Translations under genes and position numbers: made by a program | Part shown: positions 16,772 to 26,651 of the stretch, in pieces | Position numbering within the stretch: position 1 is the first letter of the stretch | How the letters are laid out: the number at the start of each line of letters is the position of its first letter | Assembly: GCA_000620545.1 (NCBI GenBank) | Contig: KK211149.1 | Span: 1-64,000, forward strand | Source: Intrasporangiaceae bacterium URHB0013 | GTDB taxonomy: Bacteria; Actinomycetota; Actinomycetes; Actinomycetales; Dermatophilaceae | DNA length: 64,000 nt | Reading direction: 5' to 3' | Notes under the pieces: generated by a model | What the model was told of the DNA's origin: nothing | Databases searched by the model: none | Seen by the model: the letters and a program-made list of their open reading frames with translations, nothing else

Positions 16772-17668
16772 GTGCGCGATTCGCTCGACATCGAGACTGT
16801 GAGTGCGGCCTTGGTCACGTCCGGACGGCCGTGGCGCGGCGTCGAGTTCCACCCCGCCCTCGGGTCCACGAACACCCGGCTGCGCGAGCTGCTCGCCGGC
16901 ACGGTCCGCCCGACCGGGGGCTCTGCCGGCGGGCAGGCCGATGACGACGCCGGCCTCTGGTGGGTCGTCCTGACGGACCACCAGACCGGAGGGCGTGGCC
17001 GTCTCGGACGGGCCTGGACGGTGCCCGACCGGGCCTCGCTCGCCGTCAGTGTCGCGGTGCCGGTCGTCGACCCGGCGCGGAGCGCCTGGGTTCCGCTGCT
17101 CGCCGGGCTGGCGCTCTCGCGCGCCGTGCGCCGGCTGACCGCAGCCACCGGGCACGCGCTGACGGCTCGGCTCAAGTGGCCCAACGACGTGCTCCTCGCC
17201 GACGACGGCAACCGCAAGCTGAGCGGCATCCTGTGCGAGCTCGTGACGGTCCGTGGCGCGCACGCGGTCGTCGTGGGCACGGGCGTCAACATCGACCAGA
17301 CGCGTGAGGAGCTGCCCGTCGACACCGCCACCTCGTTGGCGCTCGCCGGGGCTCACGTGCGCCGCGAGGACCTGCTGGTCGCCTACCTCGACGAGCTGGC
17401 GGCCGTGCTCGCGGGCGCCGGGATCGTGGCGGCCACCGGACCGGTGGGGTCGGTCGACGCGGAGGGGGTGCGGACGGCCTACCGCGAGGCGTGCACCACC
17501 CTGGGTCTGGCGGTCCGGGTCCACCTGCCGACCGGTGATGCGGCCGAGGGCACCGCCGTCGGCGTCGACGACGAGGGCGCGCTCGTGGTCCGCACCGCCG
17601 ACGGCGTGCGGACCTTCGCGGCCGGAGACGTCGTCCACGTCCGGCCCGCGGCCGGCGGACTGGCATGA
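16772..17668 (+). CDS. birA: biotin--[acetyl-CoA-carboxylase] ligase
   Basis: Joins biotin to the biotin-carboxyl-carrier lysine through biotinyl-AMP. The 298-residue protein has the nucleotide loop [10 protein letters not shown] (about 73-82) and KWPNDVLL, plus GTGVNID, all standard. There is no N-terminal winged helix, so it is a monofunctional ligase and not a repressor. The GTG at 16772 is chosen because it lies 7 nt after a -10 hexamer; a GTG at 16766 is in frame as well. It is divergent from the carboxylase genes accD-accE, the same arrangement as in mycobacteria. Confidence 0.93.
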   Translation: MRDSLDIETVSAALVTSGRPWRGVEFHPALGSTNTRLRELLAGTVRPTGGSAGGQADDDAGLWWVVLTDHQTGGRGRLGRAWTVPDRASLAVSVAVPVVDPARSAWVPLLAGLALSRAVRRLTAATGHALTARLKWPNDVLLADDGNRKLSGILCELVTVRGAHAVVVGTGVNIDQTREELPVDTATSLALAGAHVRREDLLVAYLDELAAVLAGAGIVAATGPVGSVDAEGVRTAYREACTTLGLAVRVHLPTGDAAEGTAVGVDDEGALVVRTADGVRTFAAGDVVHVRPAAGGLA

Positions 17669-17675
17669 TCGGGCC

Positions 17676-18797
17676 ATGACCGAGCCGGGCGCCGAGCCAG
17701 TCGGGCGTGCGAGCGAGGACTTCACGGAGCAGCTCCTCGGGCGGCGGCTCGAGCTGCGCCGCCGCGAGGTGAGCCGCGGCGCCGAGGTGTCCCTGCTGTC
17801 CGCGCGCAAGTTCTGGCACGCCTTGGGCTTCCCCGTGGTCGACACCGACGACGAGCTCTTCACCCAGGCCGACCAGAAGGCGCTCGCCGCGGTCGCCGGC
17901 ATCGTGCGCGACGGTCTGCTCGACGAGCCGACGGCACTCGCCATGACCCGCGCGTTCGCCCGCTCCGCCGACCGTCTCGCGGGCTGGCAGTCGCAGCTCA
18001 TCGCCGAGGCCGTCGAGACCCACATGACGGCGGCGCTGGCTGACGAGAGCGATGACGACGAGCACGAGTCGCGCTCCGTGCCGAGCATCGAGACCGCCAC
18101 CGAGACGGCCAAGCGCCTCGCCGTGCTCACGGACCGCCTGGAGCCGCTCCTCGTCTACGCCTGGCGTCGGCACCTGTCGGCCACCGTGGCGCGGATGCTC
18201 GCCGACGCCGACCCCGAGGCGTACGGCATGACGAAGATGCGGTCGGTGGGCTTCGCCGACCTCGTCAACTTCACCGCGCTCGTGCGCCGCATGTCCGAGC
18301 GAGACCTCGCCCGGCTGGTCTCGCGCTTCGAGGCTCTCTCGGCCGATGTCATCACCGCCCACGGCGGCCGACTCATCAAGACGGTCGGCGACGAGGTGCT
18401 CTTCTCGACGATCGGGGCGGCGCCGGCTGCAGCCATCGCGCTCGACCTCGTCGAGACGATGACCGACGACGACGTGCTTCCCGACGTGCGCTGCGGCATG
18501 GCGCGCGGGCCGATCATCTCGCGCCTCGGCGACGTCTTCGGCACCACCGTCAACCGCGCCTCGCGCCTCACCGCCGTGGCGCAGGCCGGCAGCGTCCTCG
18601 TCGACGCGACGATGGCGCGCGAGCTCGCGAGCCTCTCCGGCTTCGAGCTGACCGGCCAGCGCCGCCGCATCCTGCGCGGCGTCGGACCGGTCACGCCGTC
18701 GCTGCTGCGCCGGGCGACGTCCGCCGGTCGGCGTCCCGTCCCGGGGGACCCGATCCCCGACACCGCCCACCGAGCCCCGTCGCGCACCGACGCGTGA
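17676..18797 (+). CDS. class III adenylate/guanylate cyclase
   Basis: A 373-residue soluble cyclase with an N-terminal regulatory part (about 1-165) and a C-terminal class III catalytic domain (about 185-350). The metal-binding aspartates are in [12 protein letters not shown] and [10 protein letters not shown]. The transition-state Asn and Arg are both present in [10 protein letters not shown]. The N-terminal region resembles the autoinhibitory domain of the Rv1264-type cyclases, which respond to pH or fatty acid, but that is memory-based. Product is probably cAMP. It follows birA by 7 nt and may be cotranscribed, though a weak -10 (CATGAT) lies 6 nt before its ATG. Confidence 0.88.
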   Translation: MTEPGAEPVGRASEDFTEQLLGRRLELRRREVSRGAEVSLLSARKFWHALGFPVVDTDDELFTQADQKALAAVAGIVRDGLLDEPTALAMTRAFARSADRLAGWQSQLIAEAVETHMTAALADESDDDEHESRSVPSIETATETAKRLAVLTDRLEPLLVYAWRRHLSATVARMLADADPEAYGMTKMRSVGFADLVNFTALVRRMSERDLARLVSRFEALSADVITAHGGRLIKTVGDEVLFSTIGAAPAAAIALDLVETMTDDDVLPDVRCGMARGPIISRLGDVFGTTVNRASRLTAVAQAGSVLVDATMARELASLSGFELTGQRRRILRGVGPVTPSLLRRATSAGRRPVPGDPIPDTAHRAPSRTDA

Positions 18798-18817
18798 CCC
18801 CCGAAGGAGACCGACGT

Positions 18818-19663
18818 ATGCCGTCAACGCCGACCGCAGCCGACGCCACCGCGAGCGCGGGTTCGGGTCCGCCCGTCCTCGTGCGGGTCGAGCGCTTCGA
18901 GGACCCCGAGCTCGCGCACGTCGCCGAGATCGTCCTGGACCGGCCCGAGGCCATGAACGCCGTGTCGACGGCGATGGCCCGCGCCATCGCGAGGGCCACG
19001 GCCCAGGTGGCGGCGGACGAGTCGGTGCGCTGCGTCGTGCTGACGTCGAGCCACGCGAGGGCGTTCTGCGTCGGCGCCGACCTCAAGGAGCGCAACGGTT
19101 TCAGTGACGCCGACCTCATGGAGCAGCGCCCGGTGGCCCGGGCCGCGTACGGCGGCGTTCTCGACCTTCCCGTGCCGGCGATCGCCGCGGTCGACGGTTT
19201 CGCGCTCGGGGGCGGGTTCGAGCTGGCGCTGTCGTGCGACGTCGTCGTGGCCGGCGAGGGCGCCCTCGTCGGGCTGCCCGAGGTCAGCGTCGGCGTCATC
19301 CCTGGCGGCGGTGGCACGCAGCTGCTCGTCCGGCGGATCGGGTGGTCGCGCGCGGCGAGGGTCATCTTCACGGCTGAGCGGCTCCAGGCCCGCGATGCCT
19401 TCGAGCTCGGCGCTGTCGACGAGGTGGTCCCCGCCGGCGCCGCGCGAGACCGGGCGCTCGAGCTGGCCCGGACGATCTCCGCGAACTCGCCGGTCGGGTT
19501 GCGCAACGCCAAGCGCGCCATGCGCCTCGGCGCCGACGCCGGGCTCGACGCGGGCCTCGAGATCGAGGACGGCTGCTGGCGCGCGACCGCCTTCTCGGGC
19601 GACCGGCGTGAGGGCGTGGCCGCCTTCGCGGAGAAGCGCCGCCCGGTCTGGCCCGGCCGCTGA
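18818..19663 (+). CDS. enoyl-CoA hydratase/isomerase family protein
   Basis: Crotonase-fold enzyme of 281 residues that hydrates 2-enoyl-CoA. The oxyanion-hole segments are RAFCVGADLKER and GFALGGGFELALSCD. Both catalytic glutamates of true hydratases are present: Glu135 in GGGFELAL and Glu155 in VGLPEVSVGVIPGGGG. The ATG at 18818 follows GAAGGAGA with 7-nt spacing. The start codon itself lies in the recurrent octamer GTATGCCG. The gene follows the cyclase by 20 nt. The substrate range is not evident, and other acyl-CoA genes are elsewhere in the window. Confidence 0.9.
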   Translation: MPSTPTAADATASAGSGPPVLVRVERFEDPELAHVAEIVLDRPEAMNAVSTAMARAIARATAQVAADESVRCVVLTSSHARAFCVGADLKERNGFSDADLMEQRPVARAAYGGVLDLPVPAIAAVDGFALGGGFELALSCDVVVAGEGALVGLPEVSVGVIPGGGGTQLLVRRIGWSRAARVIFTAERLQARDAFELGAVDEVVPAGAARDRALELARTISANSPVGLRNAKRAMRLGADAGLDAGLEIEDGCWRATAFSGDRREGVAAFAEKRRPVWPGR

Positions 19664-19752
19664 GGCTCGACCGTCGCGCCGCCAGGACGAGCCACTCCGT
19701 CGCCCTGCCGTGTCGCCCGGGGCTGCCAACGTGCAAATCGGGCGGTTGTGGA

Positions 19753-19758
19753 TAGGCT
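19753..19758 (+). promoter_or_regulatory. -10 hexamer TAGGCT of the two-component operon
   Basis: TAGGCT lies 48 nt before the response-regulator ATG, preceded by an AT-richer stretch. The transcript would carry a leader of about 40 nt with GAGGA before the ATG. Confidence 0.4.
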
Positions 19759-19806
19759 CACGACGGTCGGTGCGCCCCCGGGCCGGCAGATCTTGAGGAC
19801 GGTGAC

Positions 19807-20484
<678 letters not shown>

Positions 20485-20485
20485 C

Positions 20486-21514
20486 GTGCGACGGCTCCTC
20501 GACCGGATGGCCCTCGTCGGGGCAGTCGTCGGCGCCGGGCTCTTCGTCCTGCTCGCGACGGCCGTCGTCGTGTGGGCCGTCACCCAGCGGCCGGTCGCCC
20601 TCAGCTCCTGGATCGTCGCGGACCCGTCGGTGGGGATCGCCCGCTTCGGCGCGGTGATGCTCGCCATCGGTGCGCTGAGCGGCGCCGCGGCCTACGTCGC
20701 CACCTTGGGCACCCGCGCCCATGTCGAGCACTCCTCGCAGGAGCTCGTCCACCTCGCCACCCGCTTCGCGGCGGGCGAGGCGCGCCTGACCCCGGTGCAC
20801 TCCGACATCGACGAGATCGACCACGTGTCGGGAGTGATGACCCGTCGGGCGCACGACATGACGAAGTCGCTCGCCGCCGAGCGGGACTTCGCCGCCGACG
20901 CCTCGCACCAGCTGCGCACGCCCCTCACCGCGCTGCTCATGCGCCTCGAAGAGATCTCCGAGACCGACGACGCCGAGGTGGTCAAGGAGGAGGCGACCAT
21001 CGCGATCGCGCAGGTCGAACGGTTGACCCGGGTCGTCGACGACCTGCTCGGCCGCACCCGGGGCTCAGGCGGACCGTCACCCGCGGTGTCGCTCGACTCC
21101 GTCATCGCCGCCCTCCAGCGCGAGTGGCAGCCCGCCTTCGAGCAGGCTCGCCGCTCGGTGCGGGTGCGCGGCGAGCGCGGTCTCTTCGTCCGGTCGACGC
21201 CGGTCGCGCTCTCGCAGGTGCTGTCGACGCTGCTCGAGAACTCGCTCGTGCACGGTCGGGGCACGGTCGACGTCCACGCGCGCCGTTCCGGCCCCTCGGT
21301 CATCGTCGAGGTCAGCGACCAGGGCGACGGCGTGCCCGCCGCGATGGCCCCCCACATCTTCGAGCGCTCGGTCAGCAGCGGCGCCGGTGGCAGCACGGGA
21401 CTCGGGCTCGCCCTCGCCCGCGACCTCGCCGAGTCCAACGGCGGCCGGCTCGATCTCGTCCAGGCGCAGCCGGCGCGCTTCGCGCTCTTCCTCTCGGAGG
21501 CCGAGACCGACTGA
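20486..21514 (+). CDS. membrane sensor histidine kinase
   Basis: A 342-residue kinase with two N-terminal membrane helices (about 9-32 and 52-72) enclosing a very short outside loop of about 20 residues, so it may sense a signal within the membrane or through a partner. The dimerisation/phosphoacceptor helix has His141 in DASHQLRTPLTALL. The ATPase domain has the N box LSTLLENSLVHGRG, G1 VSDQGDGVP and G2 GGSTGLGLALARDLAES. It starts with GTG one base after the response-regulator stop, so the pair is an operon. Confidence 0.93.
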   Translation: MRRLLDRMALVGAVVGAGLFVLLATAVVVWAVTQRPVALSSWIVADPSVGIARFGAVMLAIGALSGAAAYVATLGTRAHVEHSSQELVHLATRFAAGEARLTPVHSDIDEIDHVSGVMTRRAHDMTKSLAAERDFAADASHQLRTPLTALLMRLEEISETDDAEVVKEEATIAIAQVERLTRVVDDLLGRTRGSGGPSPAVSLDSVIAALQREWQPAFEQARRSVRVRGERGLFVRSTPVALSQVLSTLLENSLVHGRGTVDVHARRSGPSVIVEVSDQGDGVPAAMAPHIFERSVSSGAGGSTGLGLALARDLAESNGGRLDLVQAQPARFALFLSEAETD

Positions 21515-21614
21515 CCCGGCGGGACGTCGCGCCGGCCACCCCGCTGACGGTTCCCCTGCCCGATGGGCGGGCGGACCCAACCCGAACCCGGTCTGGACCC
21601 CCCGCCCAGCGGGG

Positions 21615-21620
21615 TAGGGT
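21615..21620 (+). promoter_or_regulatory. -10 hexamer TAGGGT of the gtrA-like gene
   Basis: TAGGGT is followed by 6 nt and the GTG start. Just upstream, CCCCGC-CCA-GCGGGG (21600-21614) forms a small hairpin that could end the kinase transcript. Confidence 0.45.
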
Positions 21621-21626
21621 GCCCCG

Positions 21627-22280
21627 GTGAGGCGCCTGCATGAGTTCCTGTTCGTGCGCCACCGGCACAACTGGCTGCTGCTGCTCCGGTTCGCGGTGGT
21701 GGGCCTCTCGGGCGTGCTCGTCAACCTCCTGACCCTCGTCCTCGTCAAGAAGCTCGGGCCGGCCTTCAACGAGGCGATCGTCGGCGTGCCCGGCACGGAC
21801 TACAACGTCCGGTGGTACCACGTCTACTCGACGATCGCGTTCCTCGTCGCCAACCTCTGGAACTTCCAGCTCAACCGCACGTGGACGTTCCGCACGAGCA
21901 AGCACGCCCGCTGGTGGCACGAGTACTGGCCGTTCCTGGCCGTGGGGCTGCTGGGCCAGGTCATCGGCCTGGTGCTGCTGACCCTGCTGATGCACCTCGA
22001 CTCGCCGATCCACCTCTCCCCGACGGTGCTCGACGACTCCACCGGCTTCCGCACCCGGCTCTACTGGGCGCAGCTCATCGTCATCGCCGTCGTCACTCCC
22101 ATCTCGTTCGTGCTCAACAAGCTGTGGACCTTCGCGGCCGTGCGCACCCACCACCCGCAGCTCGCCGACCCCAGCCACGTCGAAGCGGTGCTGTCCGACG
22201 AGGGTGACGAGGCCACGGCCTCCACCGACCCGGACGAGCGCGCCGCGGCGGTACCGGGCCGCCACGACCCGCTCGGCTGA
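21627..22280 (+). CDS. GtrA-family membrane protein
   Basis: A 217-residue protein with four hydrophobic helices (near 20-40, 72-90, 100-122, 145-170) and a hydrophilic C-terminal tail. The first helix LRFAVVGLSGVLVNLL and the second FLVANLWNFQLNRTWTF are the GtrA signature. Such proteins are thought to move polyprenyl-phosphate-linked sugars across the membrane. In mycobacteria the equivalent gene lies next to purK, as here. It has its own leaderless promoter. Confidence 0.88.
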   Translation: MRRLHEFLFVRHRHNWLLLLRFAVVGLSGVLVNLLTLVLVKKLGPAFNEAIVGVPGTDYNVRWYHVYSTIAFLVANLWNFQLNRTWTFRTSKHARWWHEYWPFLAVGLLGQVIGLVLLTLLMHLDSPIHLSPTVLDDSTGFRTRLYWAQLIVIAVVTPISFVLNKLWTFAAVRTHHPQLADPSHVEAVLSDEGDEATASTDPDERAAAVPGRHDPLG

Positions 22281-22287
22281 CGCCCAC

Positions 22288-22293
22288 TACGCT
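22288..22293 (+). promoter_or_regulatory. -10 hexamer TACGCT of a leaderless purK promoter
   Basis: TACGCT is followed by 7 nt and the GTG start of purK; no ribosome-binding site is present. Confidence 0.5.
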
Positions 22294-22300
22294 GGCCGAC

Positions 22301-23497
22301 GTGAGCCAGCCGAAGCGCGCCCCCGGAGGTTTTCCCGTCGTCGGCGTGGTCGGTGGCGGACAGCTGGCGCGGATGATGCAGGGCCCGGCCGTCGAGCTCG
22401 GGGTCCAGCTGTCCGTCCTTGCCGAGAGCGACATGGCGGCCGCGGCCCTCGTCGTACCGAGCTCACCCGTCGGCGAGCACACCGACCTCGAGACGGTCCG
22501 CGCCTTCGCGGCGCACTGCGACGTCGTCACCTTCGACCACGAGCACGTCCCGGCGGCCGTCCTCGAGGCCCTCGAGGCCGACGGCGTCGCCATCCACCCG
22601 ACCCGCGCCGCGCTGAACTTCGCCCAGGACAAGCTCGCGATGCGCGAACGCCTCACCGCCCTCGGGATCGCGTGCCCCCGCTGGACGCGAGCCACCACCG
22701 CCGACGACGTCACGGCATTCGGCGACCGGGTGGGCTGGCCGATCATCGCCAAGACGCCGCGGGGAGGCTACGACGGCAAGGGCGTCGCGGTCGCGTCGTC
22801 TGCCGCGGACCTCATCGACTGGATCGCCCGCATCGGTGAGCCGGGTCCGCTCCAGGGCGGCCTGCTCCTCGAGGAGAAGGTCGACTTCGTCCGCGAGCTC
22901 GCCGTCCTCATCGCCCGTAGCCCGTCCGGTCAGGCCGCGGCCTGGCCCGTCGTCGAGACGGTCCAGACCGACGGCATCTGTACCGAGGTGCTCGCTCCCG
23001 CCCCGGCCCTCGACGCCGACCTCGCCTCCGTGGCGACCGAGGCCGCCCTGCGGATCGCCGGGGAGCTCGGCGTGACGGGCGTGCTGGCCGTCGAGATGTT
23101 CGAGGTGCGGCCCGGGACGAGCGGCGCGGCGTCCTACGTCGTCAACGAGCTCGCGATGCGCCCGCACAACAGCGGACACTGGTCGATGGACGGCGCCGTC
23201 ACCGGCCAGTTCGAGCAGCACCTGCGGGCGGTGCTCGACCTGCCGCTCGGCGACCCGCGGCCGCGGGCGCCCTGGACCGTCATGGCCAACGTGCTCGGCG
23301 GCGACTACGAGCACCTCTACCCGGCCTACCGCCACATCATGGCGCGCGACCCCGGCGCCAAGGTGCACGTCTACGGCAAGGGCGTGCGCCCGGGCCGCAA
23401 GATCGGTCACGTCAACGTCAGCGGCGCCGACCTCGGCGAAGCGCGTGGACGGGCCCAGCACGCGGCCGACTACCTCCGAGGAGTGATCACCGAATGA
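22301..23497 (+). CDS. purK: 5-(carboxyamino)imidazole ribonucleotide synthase
   Basis: ATP-grasp enzyme that carboxylates AIR to N5-CAIR with ATP and bicarbonate, in purine synthesis. The 398-residue protein starts with the glycine-rich [12 protein letters not shown]. The ATP-grasp core shows [14 protein letters not shown] and [19 protein letters not shown], and the metal-ligand region [30 protein letters not shown] (from about 278). It starts with GTG at the end of a leaderless promoter. The stop overlaps the purE start (ATGA), so they are coupled; the products act in successive steps. Confidence 0.96.
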   Translation: MSQPKRAPGGFPVVGVVGGGQLARMMQGPAVELGVQLSVLAESDMAAAALVVPSSPVGEHTDLETVRAFAAHCDVVTFDHEHVPAAVLEALEADGVAIHPTRAALNFAQDKLAMRERLTALGIACPRWTRATTADDVTAFGDRVGWPIIAKTPRGGYDGKGVAVASSAADLIDWIARIGEPGPLQGGLLLEEKVDFVRELAVLIARSPSGQAAAWPVVETVQTDGICTEVLAPAPALDADLASVATEAALRIAGELGVTGVLAVEMFEVRPGTSGAASYVVNELAMRPHNSGHWSMDGAVTGQFEQHLRAVLDLPLGDPRPRAPWTVMANVLGGDYEHLYPAYRHIMARDPGAKVHVYGKGVRPGRKIGHVNVSGADLGEARGRAQHAADYLRGVITE

Positions 23498-24051
23498 CCG
23501 AGAGCCCCGGGACCACCGCGCGGGTAGCCGCTCCCGCGGTCGTCGGCGTCGTCATGGGCAGCGACAGCGACTGGCCCGTCATGCGCGAGGCCGCGCGGGC
23601 CCTCGAGGAGTTCGGCATCCCCTACGAGGCCGACGTCGTGTCGGCGCACCGGATGCCTGCCGAGATGATCGCCTACGGCCAGAACGCCGCAGGGCGAGGT
23701 CTGCGGGTCGTCATCGCCGGTGCCGGGGGAGCGGCCCACCTCCCGGGCATGCTGGCGTCGGTGACACCGCTGCCCGTGATCGGGGTCCCGGTGCCCCTGA
23801 AGTACCTCGACGGCATGGACTCGCTGCTCTCCATCGTCCAGATGCCCGCCGGCGTCCCGGTCGCCACCGTGTCGATCGGCGGCGCCCGCAACGCCGGCCT
23901 GCTCGCAGCCCGCATCGTCGGAACGGGCAGCGACGAGCTCGCCTCCGACGTGCGCGAGCGGATGGTCACCTTCCAGGCCGACCTGCGCGACCAGGCCCAC
24001 GCCAAGGGAGCGTCGTTGCGCGAGCAGGTCGGGCGCGGCCTGCGCGACTGA
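23494..24051 (+). CDS. purE: N5-CAIR mutase, class I
   Basis: Moves the carboxylate of N5-CAIR to give CAIR. The 185-residue length and the motifs [38 protein letters not shown] and [16 protein letters not shown] identify class I PurE, the partner of PurK. It overlaps purK by 4 nt. About 95 nt follow before the convergent CoA-binding gene, with tandem 8-9 bp repeats. Confidence 0.96.
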   Translation: MTESPGTTARVAAPAVVGVVMGSDSDWPVMREAARALEEFGIPYEADVVSAHRMPAEMIAYGQNAAGRGLRVVIAGAGGAAHLPGMLASVTPLPVIGVPVPLKYLDGMDSLLSIVQMPAGVPVATVSIGGARNAGLLAARIVGTGSDELASDVRERMVTFQADLRDQAHAKGASLREQVGRGLRD

Positions 24052-24128
24052 GCCGACCGGGACCCGCGGACCCGCGGACCCACGAGCCCGGGCTGCCGGC
24101 ATACGCGCTCGGTGAGCTCGTCCGGTCC

Positions 24129-24156
24129 GGTCAGTCTGTCAGTCGGTCAGTCGGTC
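24129..24156. repeat. 8-bp tandem repeat at the 3' end of the CoA-binding gene
   Basis: Three and a half units of GGTCAGTC (GGTCAGTC, TGTCAGTC, GGTCAGTC, GGTC). The stop codon of the minus-strand gene lies inside it. A separate short array of GACCCGCG lies about 65 bp to the left. Confidence 0.7.
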
Positions 24157-24611
24157 ACGGCGTCGGCGCCGTCACCGGGCTGGATGCGGGGGTACTCGAT
24201 CTTGGGGCAGGTGTCCATGACGACAGCGAGCCCGGCCGCCTCGGCCCGTGCGGCGGCGTCCTCGTCGATGACCCCGAGCTGCAGCCACAGCGCCTCGATG
24301 CCCAGCCGCTCGCGCTCGGCGATCGCCTCGTCGACGACCTGGCCCACGCGACCACTGTTGACGAAGCAGTCGACGACCTTGACGACCGTCCCGTCCGGGA
24401 TGTCGGCGAGGGTCTTGTGGCCCTGCGCTCCGTGGACCGTCGCCGCGCTCGGGTGGACGGGCACGAGGCGGATGCCGAGCTCGCGCTGGAGCCACAGCGA
24501 GACACGGTATGCCGTGCGGTCCGGGTTGTCGCCGAGACCGACGACCGCCCACGTGGCCGGGGTGTAGAGCAGGTCCCGGATGACGTCCGGGTTGTTGTGG
24601 TGCGGGCTCAT
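24147..24611 (-). CDS. CoA-binding domain protein (YccU-like)
   Basis: A 154-residue protein with one Rossmann-type CoA-binding domain, like the N-terminal domain of succinyl-CoA synthetase alpha. Marks are WAVVGLGDNPDRTAYRVS, LVPVHPSAATVHGAQGHKTLADIP, VDCFVNSGRVGQVVDEAI and LWLQLGVIDEDAAARA. The biochemical role in bacteria is not established. The ATG is preceded by GAGGAT 6 nt upstream, a weak -10. It is convergent with purE. Confidence 0.85.
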   Translation of the reverse strand: MSPHHNNPDVIRDLLYTPATWAVVGLGDNPDRTAYRVSLWLQRELGIRLVPVHPSAATVHGAQGHKTLADIPDGTVVKVVDCFVNSGRVGQVVDEAIAERERLGIEALWLQLGVIDEDAAARAEAAGLAVVMDTCPKIEYPRIQPGDGADAVTD

Positions 24612-24665
24612 ACCGCCATCCTCACATGCGGTGCCCGCCGGATCGCGCCCATACCGCGGCACGGA

Positions 24666-24720
24666 CGGCGCTCGGACCGCGCTCGGACTGCGCTCGGACC
24701 GCGCTCGGACGGGGCTCCGA
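24666..24720. repeat. 11-bp tandem repeat, five units
   Basis: Five units with consensus CCGCGCTCGGA lie between divergent genes, 33 bp before the F420-dependent oxidoreductase start. Eleven base pairs is about one helical turn, so each unit would present the same DNA face. A related three-unit array with the same consensus precedes the antiporter gene at 37951. Confidence 0.75.
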
Positions 24721-24740
24721 CCGGGCCCAGCGGACCGTGG

Positions 24741-24746
24741 TTGGAT
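24741..24746 (+). promoter_or_regulatory. -10-like hexamer TTGGAT of the F420 oxidoreductase
   Basis: TTGGAT is followed by 6 nt and the ATG at 24753; it directly follows the 11-bp repeat array. Confidence 0.35.
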
Positions 24747-24752
24747 GGCTGG

Positions 24753-25772
24753 ATGCGATTTGGAATGTTTGTTCCCCAGGGCTGGCGGATGGACCTCGTC
24801 GGCATCGAGCCGGCCCAGCAGTGGGAAGCCATGGTCAACCTCGCCAAGCACGCCGACGACGGGGACGTCTTCGAGTCCGTCTGGGTCTATGACCACTTCC
24901 ACACCACGCCGCAGCCCTCCGGTGAGGCCACGCACGAGGCGTGGTCGCTCATGGCGGCCTTCGGTGCGGCGACGAGCCGGGTGCGACTGGGCCAGATGTG
25001 CACGTGCATGGCCTACCGCAACCCCGCCTACCTCGCGAAGGTGGCCGCCACCGTCGACGTCATCTCCGGTGGCCGCACCGAGATGGGTATCGGCGCCGGC
25101 TGGTACGAGCACGAGTGGCGCGCGTTCGGCTACGGCTTCCCCAAGGCCGGCGACCGTCTCGGGGCCCTCCGCGAGGGCGTGCAGGTCTTCCGCGACATGT
25201 GGACGAAGGGCTCGGCCACCCTCGACGGGACGTACTACCAGGTCGACGGCGCCATCTGCGCGCCACGGCCCCTCCAGGGCACGTCCGCACCGGGCAGCGC
25301 GCTCAACGGCATCCCGATGTGGGTCGCCGGCGGCGGCGAGAAGGTGACGCTGAAGATTGCGGCCGAGTACGCCGACTACACGAACTTCGACGGCACCCCT
25401 GAGGGCTTCGACCACAAGAGTGGCATCCTCAAGGGACACTGCGACGACCGCGGCCGCGACTTCGGCGAGATCGTGCGCTCCGCCAACTACAACGTCGTCA
25501 TCGGCGAGACGGAGGCCGACGTCGAGGACCGGCTCCAGTTCTACGGCGAGCTGCTGCGCAAGGGCGGTGTGGCCGACGCCAAGGTCGCTGCCTCGGTCGC
25601 GGACCTCCGGAAGCAGCCTGCGGTCGGCACGCCCGAGAAGATCGTGGCGATGTTCAAGGACATGGAGCGGCGTGGCATGTCCTATGCCATCACGTACTTC
25701 GCCGAGGCCGCCCATGACCGCTCGGGCATCGAGCTGTTCGAGCAGACGGTCGCCCCCGAGCTCAAGAGCTGA
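24753..25772 (+). CDS. LLM-class F420-dependent oxidoreductase
   Basis: A 339-residue luciferase-like monooxygenase-fold enzyme, probably using cofactor F420. It starts with RFGMFVPQGWRMD and shows ESVWVYDHFH, MCTCMAYRNPAYLAKVAATVDVISGGR and GIGAGWYEHEWRAFGYGFP, the typical TIGR03560-like pattern. F420-dependent members are abundant in actinobacteria. The substrate is not known. The start is set by the first ATG after a -10-like hexamer; upstream in-frame starts would run through the repeat array. It ends at a strong bidirectional hairpin. Confidence 0.88.
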   Translation: MRFGMFVPQGWRMDLVGIEPAQQWEAMVNLAKHADDGDVFESVWVYDHFHTTPQPSGEATHEAWSLMAAFGAATSRVRLGQMCTCMAYRNPAYLAKVAATVDVISGGRTEMGIGAGWYEHEWRAFGYGFPKAGDRLGALREGVQVFRDMWTKGSATLDGTYYQVDGAICAPRPLQGTSAPGSALNGIPMWVAGGGEKVTLKIAAEYADYTNFDGTPEGFDHKSGILKGHCDDRGRDFGEIVRSANYNVVIGETEADVEDRLQFYGELLRKGGVADAKVAASVADLRKQPAVGTPEKIVAMFKDMERRGMSYAITYFAEAAHDRSGIELFEQTVAPELKS

Positions 25773-25799
25773 CGCACCCTCTACCCAGCTGCATCCGGT

Positions 25800-25843
25800 T
25801 CGAGGTGATGCCGGCACCGACATCGGTACCGGCATCACCTCGA
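25800..25843. terminator. bidirectional terminator hairpin
   Basis: TCGAGGTGATGCCGG and its exact complement flank an inner ACCGA-CA-TCGGT stem, with only one C-A mismatch over 21 pairs. It lies between the convergent F420 oxidoreductase and SDR genes, so it should stop both. Confidence 0.8.
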
Positions 25844-25862
25844 CCCGGGGTCTGGTGGTGGG

Positions 25863-26651
25863 CTACCAGGCGGTCCAGCCACCGTCGACGGCGACCACCT
25901 GGCCGGTGACGTAGGCCGACGCGTCGGACGCGAGCCACGTGACGACGCCGCGGAAGTCGTCCTCGGTGCCCATCCGGCCCAGCGGCGTGAGGTGTTCGTA
26001 GCGCTCGACGAAGGCATCGTCCTGGCCGCGGGCGATGCCTCCGGGGGCGAAGGCGTTGACTCGCACGTCGGGGGCGAGCACCGTCGAGAGGTAGCGCGTC
26101 AGCTGGGCAATGCCGCCCTTGCTCGCCGCGTAGGCCGCCGGGTTGCCCATGCGCGTGCCCTCGTAGAGCCCCATGTTGGGGCCGACGAGTCCGTAGATGC
26201 TCGAGACGTTGACGACACTGCCGTGGCCGGAGCCGCGCAGGAGCGGCGCGAGCCGGCGGGTCAGCGAGAAGGGCGCTGTGAGGTTGAGCGCGAGGGCCAT
26301 GGTGAAGGCGTCGTCGGTCTGCTCGTCGAAGGGAACGGCATAACCGGGGACGCCGGACGTGCCGGTGAAGGCGGCGTTGTTGACGAGGACGTCACAGGCG
26401 CCCAGGTCGCGGACGGCGTCCACGACCCTCGAGATCCCTTGCGGCTCGAGCAGGTTCGACGCGAGTGGCACGTGGCCAGAGCCCGGGAGAGCCTCGGCGG
26501 TAGCGGCACACGTTGCGTCGTCGAGGTCGACGACGACGATGCGCGCGCCGGCGGTGGCGAGGGCGTCGGCGAGCACGCTGCCGAGCGGTCCGGCGCCGCC
26601 GGTCACGACCGCGGTGCGACCGGCGAGGGACGTCGTCGGTGGGGTGGTCAT
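25863..26651 (-). CDS. ptmA: short-chain dehydrogenase/reductase, PtmA-like
   Basis: A 262-residue SDR with the NAD(P) motif TGGAGPLG, NNAAF, catalytic Ser in VVNVSSIYG and the YxxxK motif in NPAAYAASKGG. It follows the CMP-nonulosonate synthetase gene with an ATGA overlap. In Campylobacter flagellar glycosylation loci the equivalent pair is ptmA-ptmB, and PtmA is linked to supply of the amino-sugar precursor for legionaminic acid. The exact reaction is not settled. Its place at the end of a three-gene minus-strand operon next to neuB-type genes supports this reading. Confidence 0.72.
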   Translation of the reverse strand: MTTPPTTSLAGRTAVVTGGAGPLGSVLADALATAGARIVVVDLDDATCAATAEALPGSGHVPLASNLLEPQGISRVVDAVRDLGACDVLVNNAAFTGTSGVPGYAVPFDEQTDDAFTMALALNLTAPFSLTRRLAPLLRGSGHGSVVNVSSIYGLVGPNMGLYEGTRMGNPAAYAASKGGIAQLTRYLSTVLAPDVRVNAFAPGGIARGQDDAFVERYEHLTPLGRMGTEDDFRGVVTWLASDASAYVTGQVVAVDGGWTAW

